A stretch of DNA of 64,000 nucleotides. It comes from Sipunculus nudus. Its lineage: Eukaryota > Annelida > Sipuncula > Golfingiida > Sipunculidae. Made by a program: the position numbers and the translations under genes. Each line of letters opens with the position of its first letter. Position 1 is the stretch's first letter. The stretch is taken from assembly GCA_026874595.1 (NCBI GenBank), contig CM049311.1:70352453-70416452 (forward strand). The letters run 5' to 3'. Shown here piece after piece: positions 21,004 to 32,574 of the stretch. The notes below the pieces were generated by a model. That model was given only the letters and a program-made list of their open reading frames with translations. It was not told the DNA's origin and did no database searches.

Positions 21004-24000
21004 TTGGCAGAAATTGATGTCTAAGAGGTTTATTACAACTGTAGTACTTGGGTAGTATAGTCACAGGGCTGTTCTTGACTCTTAGAAATTTTCAGGTGTA
21101 AGTGATGCATGATTTCCAGTTGACTGGGATAGGTGTGCAGTCCTAACTCTTAGAGCCTCTACTGTCTTGTAGGTTCCTGAGCAGGCGACCCATGTTTTGT
21201 GTGACACGTGGGTTCCTAGGCTCCAGTAATGTCATTATAACACCTTTTATGTTTGCCAGTGTGTATTTACTTGTTTATACAGTTATTCCTGTTTCACTTT
21301 TACCTGAAATGATGTAACAGAGCCTAGCTCCAGTAGGGGCTCTCCTAAGGCTGGGCATCTTAGGGGATAGGGTGGGCAAGCCTGAGTACTATTGATGAGA
21401 GTGATGTGGAAAGATCATGTGCTCTTTCATGCATGACATAATGCTGACTATGATATTGCTACCAGAGCCCCTGATTTTTGGAGCAGGAACCTTGCTTAAG
21501 TTTAGCTTATTATTGATTCAGTGATCAGTCTAGCACCCTCCCCCCTCCTTTTTTTCATACAGTTAAGGTTTCTCAGGCCTTCATGAGGGAATACCTTGAC
21601 CCTTTATGAATATTTATGGTGTATTAATATACTGTCACAAGTTTTCACCTTAATTATTTTCAATACAGCTGTATTTGCTGTATTACATTTAAATTGGTTA
21701 GCTATTGTATATTCATTTTTTGCAGTTTTCAGGGTATTTCTTATTCAGGGTATTATTTATGGAAGAAACAAGGGCAGAAACCAACGGCAGAAATGGCAAT
21801 GGCTGAAACTTCCCAACCCTGCTGTGATGTCATTATTGCATTTTACACATCCTGCAACCACAGACATGTGAATTTTTCTATGTAGGAACATACAGCCCTG
21901 CTGTACCAAAAAGACACCACCCACAGTCTATTGGCATAAACAAATGCAACAGAATTATACAGAAGTTTGATACATTTTTCATGTCATATCATTACTTTAC
22001 CCAAAATTGGCAGAACATCTGCATTTATTTTCTGCATATTCTAAAAATATTCACTGCTGAAAACCATGCAGACATGGGCCCTGGAACAGACACAAGTCTA
22101 TATATAACCATATGGTGTGTGTGGTATTTTACTGTGCACCCAAAAGTTTTCCTACTGGTATTGCCAGTGAAGATTATTATTTTGGCGAAGAGGTTAGAAC
22201 TTCTGACTTATATATATCACAGGTTGGGAGATTGAATCCACATTCGGAACAATGTGTATCTTCACTCGTAACAATAGTACTATAGGAGCCTGTTCCAAAT
22301 TGGTCCTACATTCTGGAACATGAAAGTATAAATAATCAAACTGTCTCTTCTCAGTTCCTCATTATCACTTCCTAATGGTCCTGCAGATGTCCCTACACCT
22401 ATTCTTACATGAACTACCTGAGAATATTAGAAGTCACCTGAGTTGATAATCAAATCAACAATCTCTAGATCAGGAGTTCAACACACTGGATTTTTATATG
22501 CTCCACACACCTTTATCGCTTTTGAGTTATCTAGCGCACTGATGAATTACAAATTATTCCATTTCATGACACGAAACCAATTTAAAAATTAACTACTACT
22601 CATCTGCGAAGAGTTATCCATAAATTTAAGAGATTTCTTACTGAAAATTGCTGATAAATACATGATGAGTATACCCGTCATAGGCAGCTAAAGTGTTAAT
22701 GAGCCATGAAGACAAGATACCAGTGGGCATGATTTTGGTTCATGTTTAGCTCCAAGTGAAGCGCCATCTATCACATAAATGGGAAACAGTTTTGTATTTG
22801 AACAGCTTAATTTAACGTAAGGTGGGGGCTGCCACCCTACACCCTTGCTTGACTGGGGAAACCAGGTTCCCCGGACCCCTCCTTTTCTAATATAATGAAC
22901 CCAAGGTATGAACAAAATCAAATACGAGAATTTCTCAGAAAAACATAATTAAACAGCCTTTGTTAGGAAACAATATGTTATGCAACACCTATCTGACCAA
23001 GTGGACATGTAGGGCCAAATCTGAACAAGTGCTATATACTATACTCAATAGCATTACTTTTATATTTATAGTCCTTTCCACCACCCCTGTCCAACTTGTT
23101 TTTTGCAGTTATCTCAAAACCAGACAAACTTGCCATGCATAACTTGCACCAATGGCTGAAAGAGAAAACTGTATGATCTTTGGTACCCTACATGCTTTCA
23201 AAAAAATATTATTCCCTTTCCAGCCTGGTTAACATGTCACATATATATATATCCGTAGTTCATGGTGTCCAACCATTGTTATCCCCCTTAGATATGGATA
23301 TGAAGTAATATGACATAACAGCAAAGCGCATGCATGAGGAGAACACAAGTCTTGCTGTAAACTGGGGTCAGCAGCTTTTGCTTAATGATCATGTGAACAT
23401 CGGTGCCCCTTTTGTGCATTACACCTATTATGAAGTCATCACTGTGACCTGTCATGCCCATTTTATAGATTGGTGGTAAGTAGCCCAATTTAATCAGACT
23501 CAATATCATTAGGCCCAGTTATATATTGAGATCTATAGCCATACAGTGAGTTTCTACAGTCTAAGCCTCAGACTGCACACCACCCAATGCCCTTGTAACC
23601 AATGCTGACAAGTGTTACTATTACCCAGTGCCACCGCCTCACTCTCCAAAGTGGGCCTGTTAAACACAATGTAACAAAATTCTGGATTTAAGTCGCTCCA
23701 GTCAGTTAGGCTCCCAGTATGGTATTCAAGTGCTCATATGACTTTTCCATTTTCGGCACTCTCCTTAATATACTTGTGGCCTGTTTGAATTGGACTCTAT
23801 GATAAAAATTCAGTATCTTGTTAATAATACAGTTATAATCTTATTAGATTGGTCAGGAATGAAACCATTAAATGCTTACAGACTGCCTTGTACAAGGATA
23901 TAAGGCCTGCACCACTCCATTTAAAAGCAGTATTTAGCAGTTGATTTACTTATAACAGATCTATACACCAGGGCTAGGCTTATATACCAGGAACTCACAC

Positions 24001-24695
24001 TGGTACATGGTTATCAGACTCAAGATAAAGGAGTTTTTACTTGTCTGATTCAATCAGGCTAGGTTGCATGACGTTGCCATAGAAAAGTCAATTTTACTAA
24101 AAAAAAAGTTTAAAATTGTTAACAGGAAAATGACATAAGGTAAGCTATTATATATATATTATTTCCATAATAGTTAATTATGCGTTTTTCTCTTTCTGGC
24201 AATTCTGCTCTAGCCTCTAGGGGCAAACAGTTATGGCGTTATTTGACTCAAAAAAAAAATAATGCGAAATAAAAACAGTAGACTTGGGTGGTGGAAATTC
24301 CACTGGAATGGACTATAGTACGATAAGTATAAATTATAATGAAGACACTGTAAAGACTAAAGTGTAGTCACTCTGAAAAATAGGCAGTATTTGAAGCAAT
24401 TAATGCAATGGTTCATGCAACAGCTAATTATACACTGTTTCTAATGTGCGAGACATTGTATAAATCATGACATAATCGTACCAGTTATGTCTGTGGACCA
24501 TTCGCTGGACCCAGTTACAGTATCCCGCACCGCCCAACTACACTGTACCCATGCAGCCGTTAAATGTTCATTGAGGAGAAAGCGATGGATTTCATATCGA
24601 GATAAGCGTTAGACCGTGAAATGACAGAGTATTTATGTTATATTGACTTATTTATTTAGCAATAAATTAGCTTCTCCAAGATACACGTGACTTAC
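21004..24695. other. non-coding sequence between the LINE and the candidate UBXN11 promoter
   Basis: No supported gene. It holds a possible SINE fragment near 22.2 kb and scattered short simple repeats. Open frames are short and lack domain signatures. Confidence 0.55.
22180..22245 (+). repeat. possible tRNA-like SINE fragment
   Basis: TGGCGAAGAGGTTAGAACTT and GGGAGATTGAATCCACATTC are spaced like tRNA A and B boxes. It is a weak match with no clear tail. Confidence 0.3.
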
Positions 24696-24812
24696 CAGCT
24701 GCGTGTTGCCATCAAAACATAATCAAAACAGTTCGTTTTGATACACAACCATCCAACCCCTTCGGTTTCTTGGTACGCTATTTCGTTGACGACTCGACCG
24801 GAAGTATATAGA
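24696..24812 (-). promoter_or_regulatory. candidate 5' non-coding exon and core promoter for UBXN11
   Basis: On the minus strand, a TATATA stretch (24805-24810) and an ETS-type CCGGAAGT (24798-24805 on +) are followed by about 100 bp ending in a strong donor, CTG|GTAAGTCA, at 24695. The CpG content is higher than in the surroundings. This would be an untranslated first exon joined to the ATG exon at 15.87 kb. The link is inference; the acceptor before the ATG exon is unclear. Confidence 0.35.
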
Positions 24813-25593
24813 CATGTCAATCCATCACCATCATATATGAAAGTATCAGGTCTAATTTTGTAAACAATTTTAAGATTCGATAATTAAAAAAAATGAAGGA
24901 AATAAAATTTTGTTAATTGATGTGTGTACGAAAAAGAAATTAAACGCTTTGTTTCAGACTTATGAACAAGACTACATGCCGAACGGTCGCGCCATCTGGT
25001 GGAAATGAACAGCACTAATTTAAAAACATTCACTGCCATTTTGGGAAATTTTAAATCGCTCCTTCCGTGAAGAGAAGAAACGACCTCTGGCAGAACTTCC
25101 GCGGATGCTTCCTAAAATTAGAGGTAGACCGTTTGATACCCAGGATGAGGGGGGGGGGTTTACTCTATTGTCTTTTCTGGAAAACAAGATTCTTCGGATG
25201 AACTCAGAGCAACTGCTTCAGTCTGCTTGTCCATTATAATGAATAGGGGAAAATAAGTGTTTATTTGTAGGAAACTGAAAAAAATCGAAATCAAAATATC
25301 TGTAATATTAAATAAAGCATTGTTTTACTATTATTCAATCGATTTTAATGACTAACTCTTGTTGTTTACATGTCACGAAATTTCAGTTGGTGCATGCAGG
25401 GCATAACAGCACAGGCGCTTGAATTGCTATTAGGCCTATATTATAGATTTCGGTTAAATATCTCAAATATTAAGTAAATAATGGAGAGATGGACCATATA
25501 GTGAGAAAACGCCAAGAAAATGTCAGTAATAGATAAGTAATAGTTATAAGGGAATGACCAAGAAAAGGAACAAATTTAACACTAATAGCAATT

Positions 25594-25804
25594 CAAGCGC
25601 CTGTGATACACGGAGCCAATCATGTTCATTTCGTTTTGAGTTACAGCCCATCGCCCCGGTAACCGTCTGTTCAAACAGGCCAGAGCTCAGAGAGAATTGC
25701 CGCAGACGTGGTTTACTTAGGGCCTTGGGCACATAGGATGCCCGGCCGGTGAGCTGTAATTCAAACGATACGTTACAACAAAGGCTACGTGCACACCTCG
25801 CTTG
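25594..25804. mobile_element. imperfect terminal inverted repeat element (MITE-like), copy A
   Basis: The left arm (CAAGCGCCTG..ACACGGAGCC..TTTCGTTTTGAG..) is the approximate reverse complement of the right arm ending at about 25804, over about 60 bp. The central loop is about 85 bp. The same structure, with divergent sequence, lies at 42317-42529. It marks the left edge of the duplication. No target-site duplication was identified. Confidence 0.5.
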
Positions 25805-27174
25805 CTGTTTTTACGGTTCTGCAGACACCAGACACATGGCTACGCTAACACAGTCATACTGTCGAATAGGTCGATGATGCGAGAACGAAGAGGGAGCAAT
25901 TAAAATTCGACTGTTCTTTACTAATAGCAACTATAAACTGTCATCAAGCGGTGCTTGAAGCGCAGCTCTGGGCGGATCCATGATGCCGGTCGAGTGTTTG
26001 TTGACTTGCATATCTCAAACGGTCAAACCAGGCAACGGGAAAAGCAATTGCTTCTTTAGAAGCGCAAGATTTTCCGCTGCCTCGGGAGTGTAAGCATTTA
26101 TAATCGAAAGAAATATAACAAACTCTTCTAATGAATAAAATTAAACTCTAGACTCGCAAATCATCAAACTGCATTATTTTGAGTAGGTTAACTCATGCAA
26201 TTAAAAAGGACATAATGGAACTTGTGCATAGAGGCAGCAGGCATATAAGCTTACCAATTTTAAAAGTTTAAATGTTGGTCCCAGAGAGAGGCAGACATGA
26301 ATGAATGAATAAAAGTTGTAGAAGTCAGAGTTTGAGCTGGTCAAGACTGCAGGGTTTCCCCTGATATACGTACCAACTCCTTCACCAACGACTTAGTATG
26401 ACAGAAAAAAGGAGGGAAGTTACCATATGACATATATAGAAAACAGTTATCTGTAGGCGGTGTACCGGTAAAAGGTAATATAAGTTAATAGTGTATCTGC
26501 CGAAATCTAGAATCATTGTCACCCCATATCTTTTTATATTTTATCCAAAGATTTGAAATACAAGTTTTTTCCAAGCAAGTCCTTGGAAAATTTAGAACTG
26601 TTGACCTTGACCTCCATCAAAAATATCTGTTTTGCAATTGAAAAAAAAAAAACAAAGCCCTTTAAGTTTAATATGTATGATATCTTAGTTTAGAACGCTA
26701 GAAAAGGACTGATAATTGCTATATACATATTTCGATCATATGCATGACGCCACAGGAAGCGGGAAGGCTAGAAGAGCCATATACGTTATACCCTCCTCAT
26801 GAATATTTATGATTGCACTCAAATTATTTATTCTGAATAAGATTACACCTGTCTTTGTACATTTAAATTACAAAAAAAAGTTATATTTATGTAAGTCAAG
26901 TGACAGATTAATTTTTTTTTTGCTTTAAATAAATGATTAGGTCATTTGAATATCCTATTTTGTTAGCAGTGAAAAATAAATAAATATATATTAATTTTAT
27001 AATAATTATAAAAATAATAGGAATTCAAGAAATTCAGTTAAGTGTAAAATTCTGTTTTTCAACATGGCTTTTGTCGGAGGGGGGAGGGGGGCATTTACAT
27101 GATATCAGGCCATCTAGATCCCAAGGGAACTGAACTGAAATGCTCCAATTTGGATATATATATATATATATATA

Positions 27175-28323
27175 TGTCACCAGACAATAGGTGACAATAT
27201 GTACGGTGTTTTGTATCATAGTTTAACGAAGTCTGTTCTCTATTGATATTGACGTGAAGCGTCATCCTAAAGCGTTGACAGGTCTTGATTGTATATATAT
27301 ATATTGTGTATTCTTGTATGAAATCCCATCGGCTATCAGCTGATTTATCCGTGTCACGCATCGTGTGTATTATTATTATGTGGTATGTGGGTCGCCATGG
27401 TGACGCTAACAGTCAAACTAGGTCACATATATCCTTATATGGGACACTTGAGAAATAAGCCAATCAGAGAACCGGATCGCCGTATTGTGACGACGATTGT
27501 GACGTCAGAGTTCAGGGAGAGACGCTGGAAGCTGCCTTCAGTTGGGTCTTGAAGCTTGAGGTGGCAGCACGCACGCACGGGAGTAGGAACATTGAAACGC
27601 CAGAAACGGCATAGAAGCAAGCTTCTACATGTAGCAAGGACCCAGCTCATGAGAACTTAGCCGTGCTGCCGACAGAGCTTCGTATTGGCGATAAAGTGAG
27701 AGAGCATTTGTCACCTGCCGGCCTAGTTCAGCTTGACCTAGATACATAACTGCCGTAAGCCGTGAAACCGTTGCTACAAGAGCAAGGTCAAGGACTCTAA
27801 GCTCCTCGTAAACAAAGAGCGCTATTGCATGCATGTGAACGTGAACATACCCGGGTCGCTGACAAGCAAGATCAGTTGAAGATCGCTAAACTCAGAAAGA
27901 CTGGATCTATATGGTACTAACCATACGCTAGATTCTACACAAAACAGTAACCAGAGATCTCTGAAGGAACTGGACTTTATGGTTTTTTTATACAAACCAT
28001 GGACTCAGTAAAAATATCCTGTAATTTTAATGTGAAGAGCTGTCGTATTGACACATCAACGCACACACTCACATTGGTGTCTCTGTAAGTATTGTCTTGA
28101 ATTATATTTGTGAATTTAACCTGATGTCTCATAGTTTCTATTGATCTGGGTGTATGATTGTCTGGTATTTTAATACACGTCCTTAAAAGAACCTGGAAAT
28201 GTCACCTGTAATGACCGGGATCTAATTTCTTGATGAGTGAAATCAAGTGGCGAGCGTAAACCCATCGTATGGTTTTATAGGATATATCCGTTGTAAAGTT
28301 TTCACGTTAAGTTAGGGGTGACA
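27175..28323 (+). repeat. 5' LTR of the Gypsy-type element
   Basis: 1149 bp from TGTCACCAGA to GGGGTGACA. It matches 32785-33933 except for 8 substitutions, with no indels noticed. It carries promoter motifs between 27391 and 27507. Confidence 0.95.
27391..27507 (+). promoter_or_regulatory. LTR promoter cluster: X-box, CArG, CCAAT, CRE
   Basis: GTCGCCATGGTGAC (27391-27404) fits the RFX X-box consensus. CCTTATATGG (27433-27442) is a perfect CArG box (SRF). CCAAT is at 27460-27464. TGACGTCA (27500-27507) is a perfect CRE (CREB/ATF). The same four sites occur in the 3' LTR at 33001-33014, 33043-33052, 33070-33074 and 33110-33117. The motifs are seen; factor binding is inferred. Confidence 0.6.
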
Positions 28324-28328
28324 TTGTA

Positions 28329-28346
28329 TGGCGAGCGTGCCAGGAT
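28329..28346 (+). other. candidate primer binding site
   Basis: TGGCGAGCGTGCCAGGAT starts six bases after the 5' LTR and begins with TGG, as expected for pairing with a tRNA 3' end (CCA). I could not assign the tRNA. A similar TGGCGAGCGT occurs inside the LTR. Confidence 0.5.
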
Positions 28347-28854
28347 ATAATTAGCCTTTAAAAAAAAAAAAACTGGCTAATTACAGTAAGTTTCAGAAGT
28401 TTTGAACTGAGAAAACAGTACTGAAACCAGACATTCATATACTCAAACTAGAGTTGATCTGAATTAATAATTGGAAATGACACCAAACTGATGTTGTAGT
28501 GTATACTTGCACAATGAAATTACCCCACTGTTAGGAGTTAATATTTATTCAGTGAGAATATTACCTGAAGCACAACATTGTTTCAAGATCGGCATATACC
28601 TTGTAGATTGGCTAGAACACATGCATGTTTTGTGAGTAATGCTAGTTCAGTGATACCTGGACATCATTATTGGGTTGATATAAACCCAGATTAGAGTGAA
28701 AATTTTTGATGTTGTTAGATACGCCCTGGTATAATTTTTTCTACACTAGTTTGTGATTGGTCACGTGGTAGGGTCTCTTGACAGGTAAGTTTACCCCTCC
28801 CGATTGGCATGGTAATCATAGGTGCATGGTGTTTATTGATATCTTGATATCCAT

Positions 28855-28903
28855 CCGTCCATCCGTCTGACCCTTCGTCCGACCTTCCGTCCGTCCGTCC
28901 GTA
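28855..28903 (+). repeat. TCCG-type simple repeat in the retrotransposon leader
   Basis: A run of CCATCCGTC and CCGTCCGTCCGT units lies between the primer binding site and gag. It resembles, in complement, the GACGGACA repeats at the 3' ends of the non-autonomous elements elsewhere in the window. Confidence 0.6.
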
Positions 28904-29049
28904 TAAGTAGATTTTGATGCGTAGAGCTACCGTAGTGTTATTGTACGGATACTGCCGGTTCGTTAGGTTGGCTTAAACAGTACGTATTTACGGATTTTTA
29001 AGAGCGGATATTACTAGATACTGGAATCTTACTAGGTTAGAGCGTTACC

Positions 29050-29628
29050 ATGGAAACGTTAGAGTCACTTGTTAGATGCGGACAGGCCTTGGGGCTTAAG
29101 GACCAGGCTTTACAAGATTATGTTGAGGCTAGACGGCGTGCGGATGAGGAACGTGAGGAAAGAGCCAGGCAACGTGAAATAGAGAAGGAACAGCGGGAAT
29201 TAGAGCGTGAGCGAGAGGCTAGAGCCCACGAATTAGAGGTTCTAAGGTTAAAGTCTGACTCTGGGGTTAAAGAAGAGAGAAGTAGGGATGTATTCCCGAA
29301 AATCCAGCTTCCACCTTTTGATGAGGCTCACAATCAGCTAGATGCGTTTCTTGAGCGATTTGAACGATTAGCTGTATGTCAAGGCTATGATAGGGAGAAT
29401 TGGGCGTTACACCTGAGTCCGTTACTGCGGGGTAAGGCGCTAGGGACTTACACACAGTTATCGGTTAGTGAGGCCATGGATTACGATAAGTTAAAGATAG
29501 CCTTGTTAAAGCGATACCAAATGACCGAAGAGGGTTATCGACACAAGTTTCGGACTTGTAGGCCTGAGCGAGGCGAAACGCCGAGTCAGTTTGCGGTGAG
29601 ACTGAGTGGATACCTAGATCTTGGATAG
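29050..29628 (+). CDS. retrotransposon Gag, N-terminal part (SCAN-related capsid)
   Basis: 192 codons from ATG. Residues about 25-75 form a highly charged, Arg/Glu-rich coiled coil. The remainder is capsid-like, with FPKIQLPPFDE near residue 84 and a KRYQMTEEGYRHKFR stretch near residue 155, as in Gypsy Gag proteins related to the SCAN domain. The stop at 29626-29628 interrupts a conserved stretch, and the protein continues in another frame from just upstream of 29631. That points to a one-base frameshift near 29611-29622. The ATG is the first after the leader. A programmed frameshift is possible but no slippery heptamer is evident. Confidence 0.85.
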   Translation: METLESLVRCGQALGLKDQALQDYVEARRRADEEREERARQREIEKEQRELEREREARAHELEVLRLKSDSGVKEERSRDVFPKIQLPPFDEAHNQLDAFLERFERLAVCQGYDRENWALHLSPLLRGKALGTYTQLSVSEAMDYDKLKIALLKRYQMTEEGYRHKFRTCRPERGETPSQFAVRLSGYLDLG

Positions 29629-29630
29629 GG

Positions 29631-31976
29631 ATGGCAGGGGTCGGAGGTGACTACGACGGGGTAGTTAACCTGTTGATGTGTGAGCAGTTCGTAAACTGCT
29701 GTAGTAGGGATCTCTCTATGTTTTTGAAAGAGAGACGGTGTCGTGACTTTGATAGTATGGTAGACTTAGCCGAGAGTTATACGGAGGCTCACGGTGTACA
29801 CAGCCGTACAGCAGGTCCTCGTTATGGCAATAATGTGCCGCGTCCAGCGCAACCGGTATCTCAGCCTAGAGAGAAGCGAGAGGTTGAGCGCAGTCTGGGC
29901 GGTCAGACATTTAAGCCATCAGGAGGCATCAGATGTTATTTATGTAATGAAGTGGGACATAAGGCGCGGGAATGTAAGACTAGTGCCCGGTCGAGGCCTA
30001 GGTCTTCCCCTCAAGTAGGGCGTGCTGCTGGCGATCAGCAGAGGTATAGGACTAATTTTAGCCCCCCCTATAACCCAAAACAGAAACCGGAGACTATGTC
30101 AATGGCAGTAGTCGAGGCGGAAACGGAGACAGTCGGTGCGGTGAAACCGGAAGTAGAGAGTCCGAGTCAGTCGTTAGGATTTGCTGCCCAGACAGAAGGC
30201 GGAATCTCGTTACCTGTGTGTGAAGGGCTGGTGAATGGTAAGTCAGCGAGGGTGCTGCGGGATTCAGGATGTTCCTCGGCAGGAATACGTGAGTCGTACG
30301 TGGAGCCGAATAAGTTCACCGGACATCAGGTCGAGTGTAGGTTGTTCGACGGGTCTGTAAGACAATTTCCTACGGCTAGGATTAATGTGGACTGTGCGTA
30401 CTTTGTCGGTACTATCGAGGCAATGGTGGTCGGGGATGCTGTATGTGATTTAGCGCTAGGTAACGTAGCGGGAGCGCGTGATCCGTATGATCCGGACCCG
30501 ACGTGGAAGTCTGAGCGGTCCTCAGGCATAGTGTGTGACGGTGTAGAGTCACAAAAGGAGGTGTCGTCCGTGGTGGAGACACGGAGCGCTGCACGAGAGA
30601 AACAGATACCGACGCGTAGCTTGAATGTTGCAAGCCCAGTTGCCGATGTGAGTCCGGCCGAATTTTTGAAGGCGCAGGAGGAGGATGGGTCTTTAGCGCC
30701 GTATTGGAGGCTAGCTAGAGAGGCTAGAAATGATAGTCCATTTAGAATTGAGGACGGATATTTAGTTCTGGTTGTGAGTGATAAACGGGGAGATCAAGAT
30801 GGATCTCGAGTGGTGGTACCTCAGACGTTACGGTACAACGTAATGAGGATGGGCCACGAAGCGGTTATGGCGGGCCATCAGGGCATAGACAAAACGCACG
30901 ACCGCGTGAGAACTCAGTTTTTCTGGAAAGGGATGTATAATGACATTGCTGAGTTTTGCAATTCCTGTCCCATTTGCCAGAAAACCATACCGAAAGGCAA
31001 GGTGCCTGGAGCTACGTTAGGCCAGATGCCATTAATTGATGAGCCCTGGCTTAGAATTTCGATGGATCTGGTTGGGCCGATCCATCCAGCGTCTGAGAGA
31101 GGTCACAGGTATATTCTGACCGTTATGGATTATGCCACTAGATATCCGGAGGCTGTTGCTTTAAAGAACATAGATACAGTCTCTGTGGCTGATGCGCTAG
31201 TTGATATTTATGCGCGGTTAGGAGTGCCGTCAGAGGTGCTTACTGACATGGGAACACAATTTACGTCAGACCTCATGCGAGAAGTTAGCCGTGTTTTGTC
31301 TGTAAGACAGCTCACCACTACTCCTTACCATCCTATGTGCAACGGAATGGTGGAGAGATTCAATGGAACGTTAAAGTTAATGTTGAAACGGATGTGCGAG
31401 GAAAGACCGCGAGATCGGGATCGGTACCTCAGCGCCGTGCTTTTTGCGTACCGAGAAGCGCCACATGAGAGCACAGGGTTCTCACCCTTTGAGTTGCTCT
31501 ATGGTAGGATCGTTAGAGGACCGATGCGGATTCTAAGGGATCTGTGGACCAAGCGAGATACTAGCGTCAAGACTAAAACCACGTACCAATACGTCCTGGA
31601 CCTACAAGACAAACTAAGCGACACATGCGCATTAGCTAGAGAGGCGTTGAACAAATCAGCGAACCGACACAGACTGTTATATGATAGAGGTAAATGCACG
31701 CGCAGGTTTGAGGCCGGAGACGAAGTTTTGTTGTTACTCCCGACGGAGCGGAACAAATTAATGGTACAGTGGAAAGGCCCCTATACTATTGTAAACAGGG
31801 TTGGGGACTTAGACTATCGGATTAAGATTGGCGATAAGGTTAAAACCTTCCACGTGAATATGCTGAAACGGTACCATGCTAGAAACGAGCCCCAGCATAT
31901 TCTAGCAGCGGTAGCCAAGGGCGCACCTGATTCTATACATGATCCTGACGGTGTAGACGGGGAAACAGAGCACTGA
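29631..31976 (+). CDS. retrotransposon Gag C-terminus, protease-like motif and integrase
   Basis: 781 codons. Gag continues to a zinc knuckle CYLCNEVGHKAREC near residues 102-115. A retropepsin-like DSG lies at 211-213. The integrase HHCC zinc domain starts near residue 408 (HEAVMAGHQG...CNSCPICQK). The catalytic core has D479, D539 and E575, with the canonical 35-residue spacing between the last two. A GPY/F module (WKGPYTIV) follows near residue 715. No reverse transcriptase lies between protease and integrase, unlike ordinary Gypsy elements. The ATG at 29631 is internal to Gag and need not be a real start. The frame closes at TGA 31974-31976, immediately before the RT/RNase H fragment. Confidence 0.88.
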   Translation: MAGVGGDYDGVVNLLMCEQFVNCCSRDLSMFLKERRCRDFDSMVDLAESYTEAHGVHSRTAGPRYGNNVPRPAQPVSQPREKREVERSLGGQTFKPSGGIRCYLCNEVGHKARECKTSARSRPRSSPQVGRAAGDQQRYRTNFSPPYNPKQKPETMSMAVVEAETETVGAVKPEVESPSQSLGFAAQTEGGISLPVCEGLVNGKSARVLRDSGCSSAGIRESYVEPNKFTGHQVECRLFDGSVRQFPTARINVDCAYFVGTIEAMVVGDAVCDLALGNVAGARDPYDPDPTWKSERSSGIVCDGVESQKEVSSVVETRSAAREKQIPTRSLNVASPVADVSPAEFLKAQEEDGSLAPYWRLAREARNDSPFRIEDGYLVLVVSDKRGDQDGSRVVVPQTLRYNVMRMGHEAVMAGHQGIDKTHDRVRTQFFWKGMYNDIAEFCNSCPICQKTIPKGKVPGATLGQMPLIDEPWLRISMDLVGPIHPASERGHRYILTVMDYATRYPEAVALKNIDTVSVADALVDIYARLGVPSEVLTDMGTQFTSDLMREVSRVLSVRQLTTTPYHPMCNGMVERFNGTLKLMLKRMCEERPRDRDRYLSAVLFAYREAPHESTGFSPFELLYGRIVRGPMRILRDLWTKRDTSVKTKTTYQYVLDLQDKLSDTCALAREALNKSANRHRLLYDRGKCTRRFEAGDEVLLLLPTERNKLMVQWKGPYTIVNRVGDLDYRIKIGDKVKTFHVNMLKRYHARNEPQHILAAVAKGAPDSIHDPDGVDGETEH

Positions 31977-31977
31977 T

Positions 31978-32574
31978 AGACCTAAGACAAAGAAGGCTTT
32001 GCGAGCATTCCTAGGTCTTAAAGGGGAATATCGAAAATTCGTGCCAAACTATGCGGAAATAGCGGTGCCCTTGATTGATCTAACGCGTAAAGGTCAACCT
32101 AACAAACTAGACTGGAAACCTGTACACGAGAACGCGTACTGTTCTCTAAAGGCTAAACTGTCAGACCCTCCCATACTGAAGCTACCTGATTTCAGTAAAC
32201 GATTTTATTTGAAATGTGATGCATCTGATGTGGGTATTGGCTGTATCCTGATGCAAAGACACGAGGGGATCATGCTCCCAGTAGCTTATGCCAGTCGTAA
32301 ACTATTGCCCAGGGAGAGAAATTACTCCACCATCGAGAAAGAGTCATTAGCAATTGTATGGTCTGTACAGAAATTTGAGATGTACCTGGCTTGTAGACCG
32401 TTCACCATTCAGACCGACCACAAACCATTAAAGTGTATTAGCAAATCAAAATGTGCTAATAAGAGAGTAATGAGATGGGCACTGGTTCTACAAGAGTTTA
32501 GATTTGATATTGAAGCAGTGTCAGGTAAACTAAACCATGGACCTGATTTTCTTAGCAGACTGCCTGAGTGTTAG
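31978..32574 (+). pseudogene. retrotransposon fragment: end of RT plus RNase H
   Basis: The frame, offset from the integrase ORF, reads RPKTKKALRAFLGLKGEYRK at its start, which is the RT thumb/connection. RNase H follows, with the catalytic aspartate in KCDASD (about residue 74 counted from 31999), the glutamate in IEKESLAIVW, and QTDHKPLK and PDFLSRL. The RT fingers and palm with YxDD are absent, and no start codon precedes the fragment. I read this as the remnant after an internal deletion at about 31976 that joined the integrase tail to the RT end. Confidence 0.88.

Noticed and set aside
24703-24716. X-box-like GTTGCCATCAAAAC in the candidate first exon
   Set aside because: The second half-site does not fit the RFX consensus.
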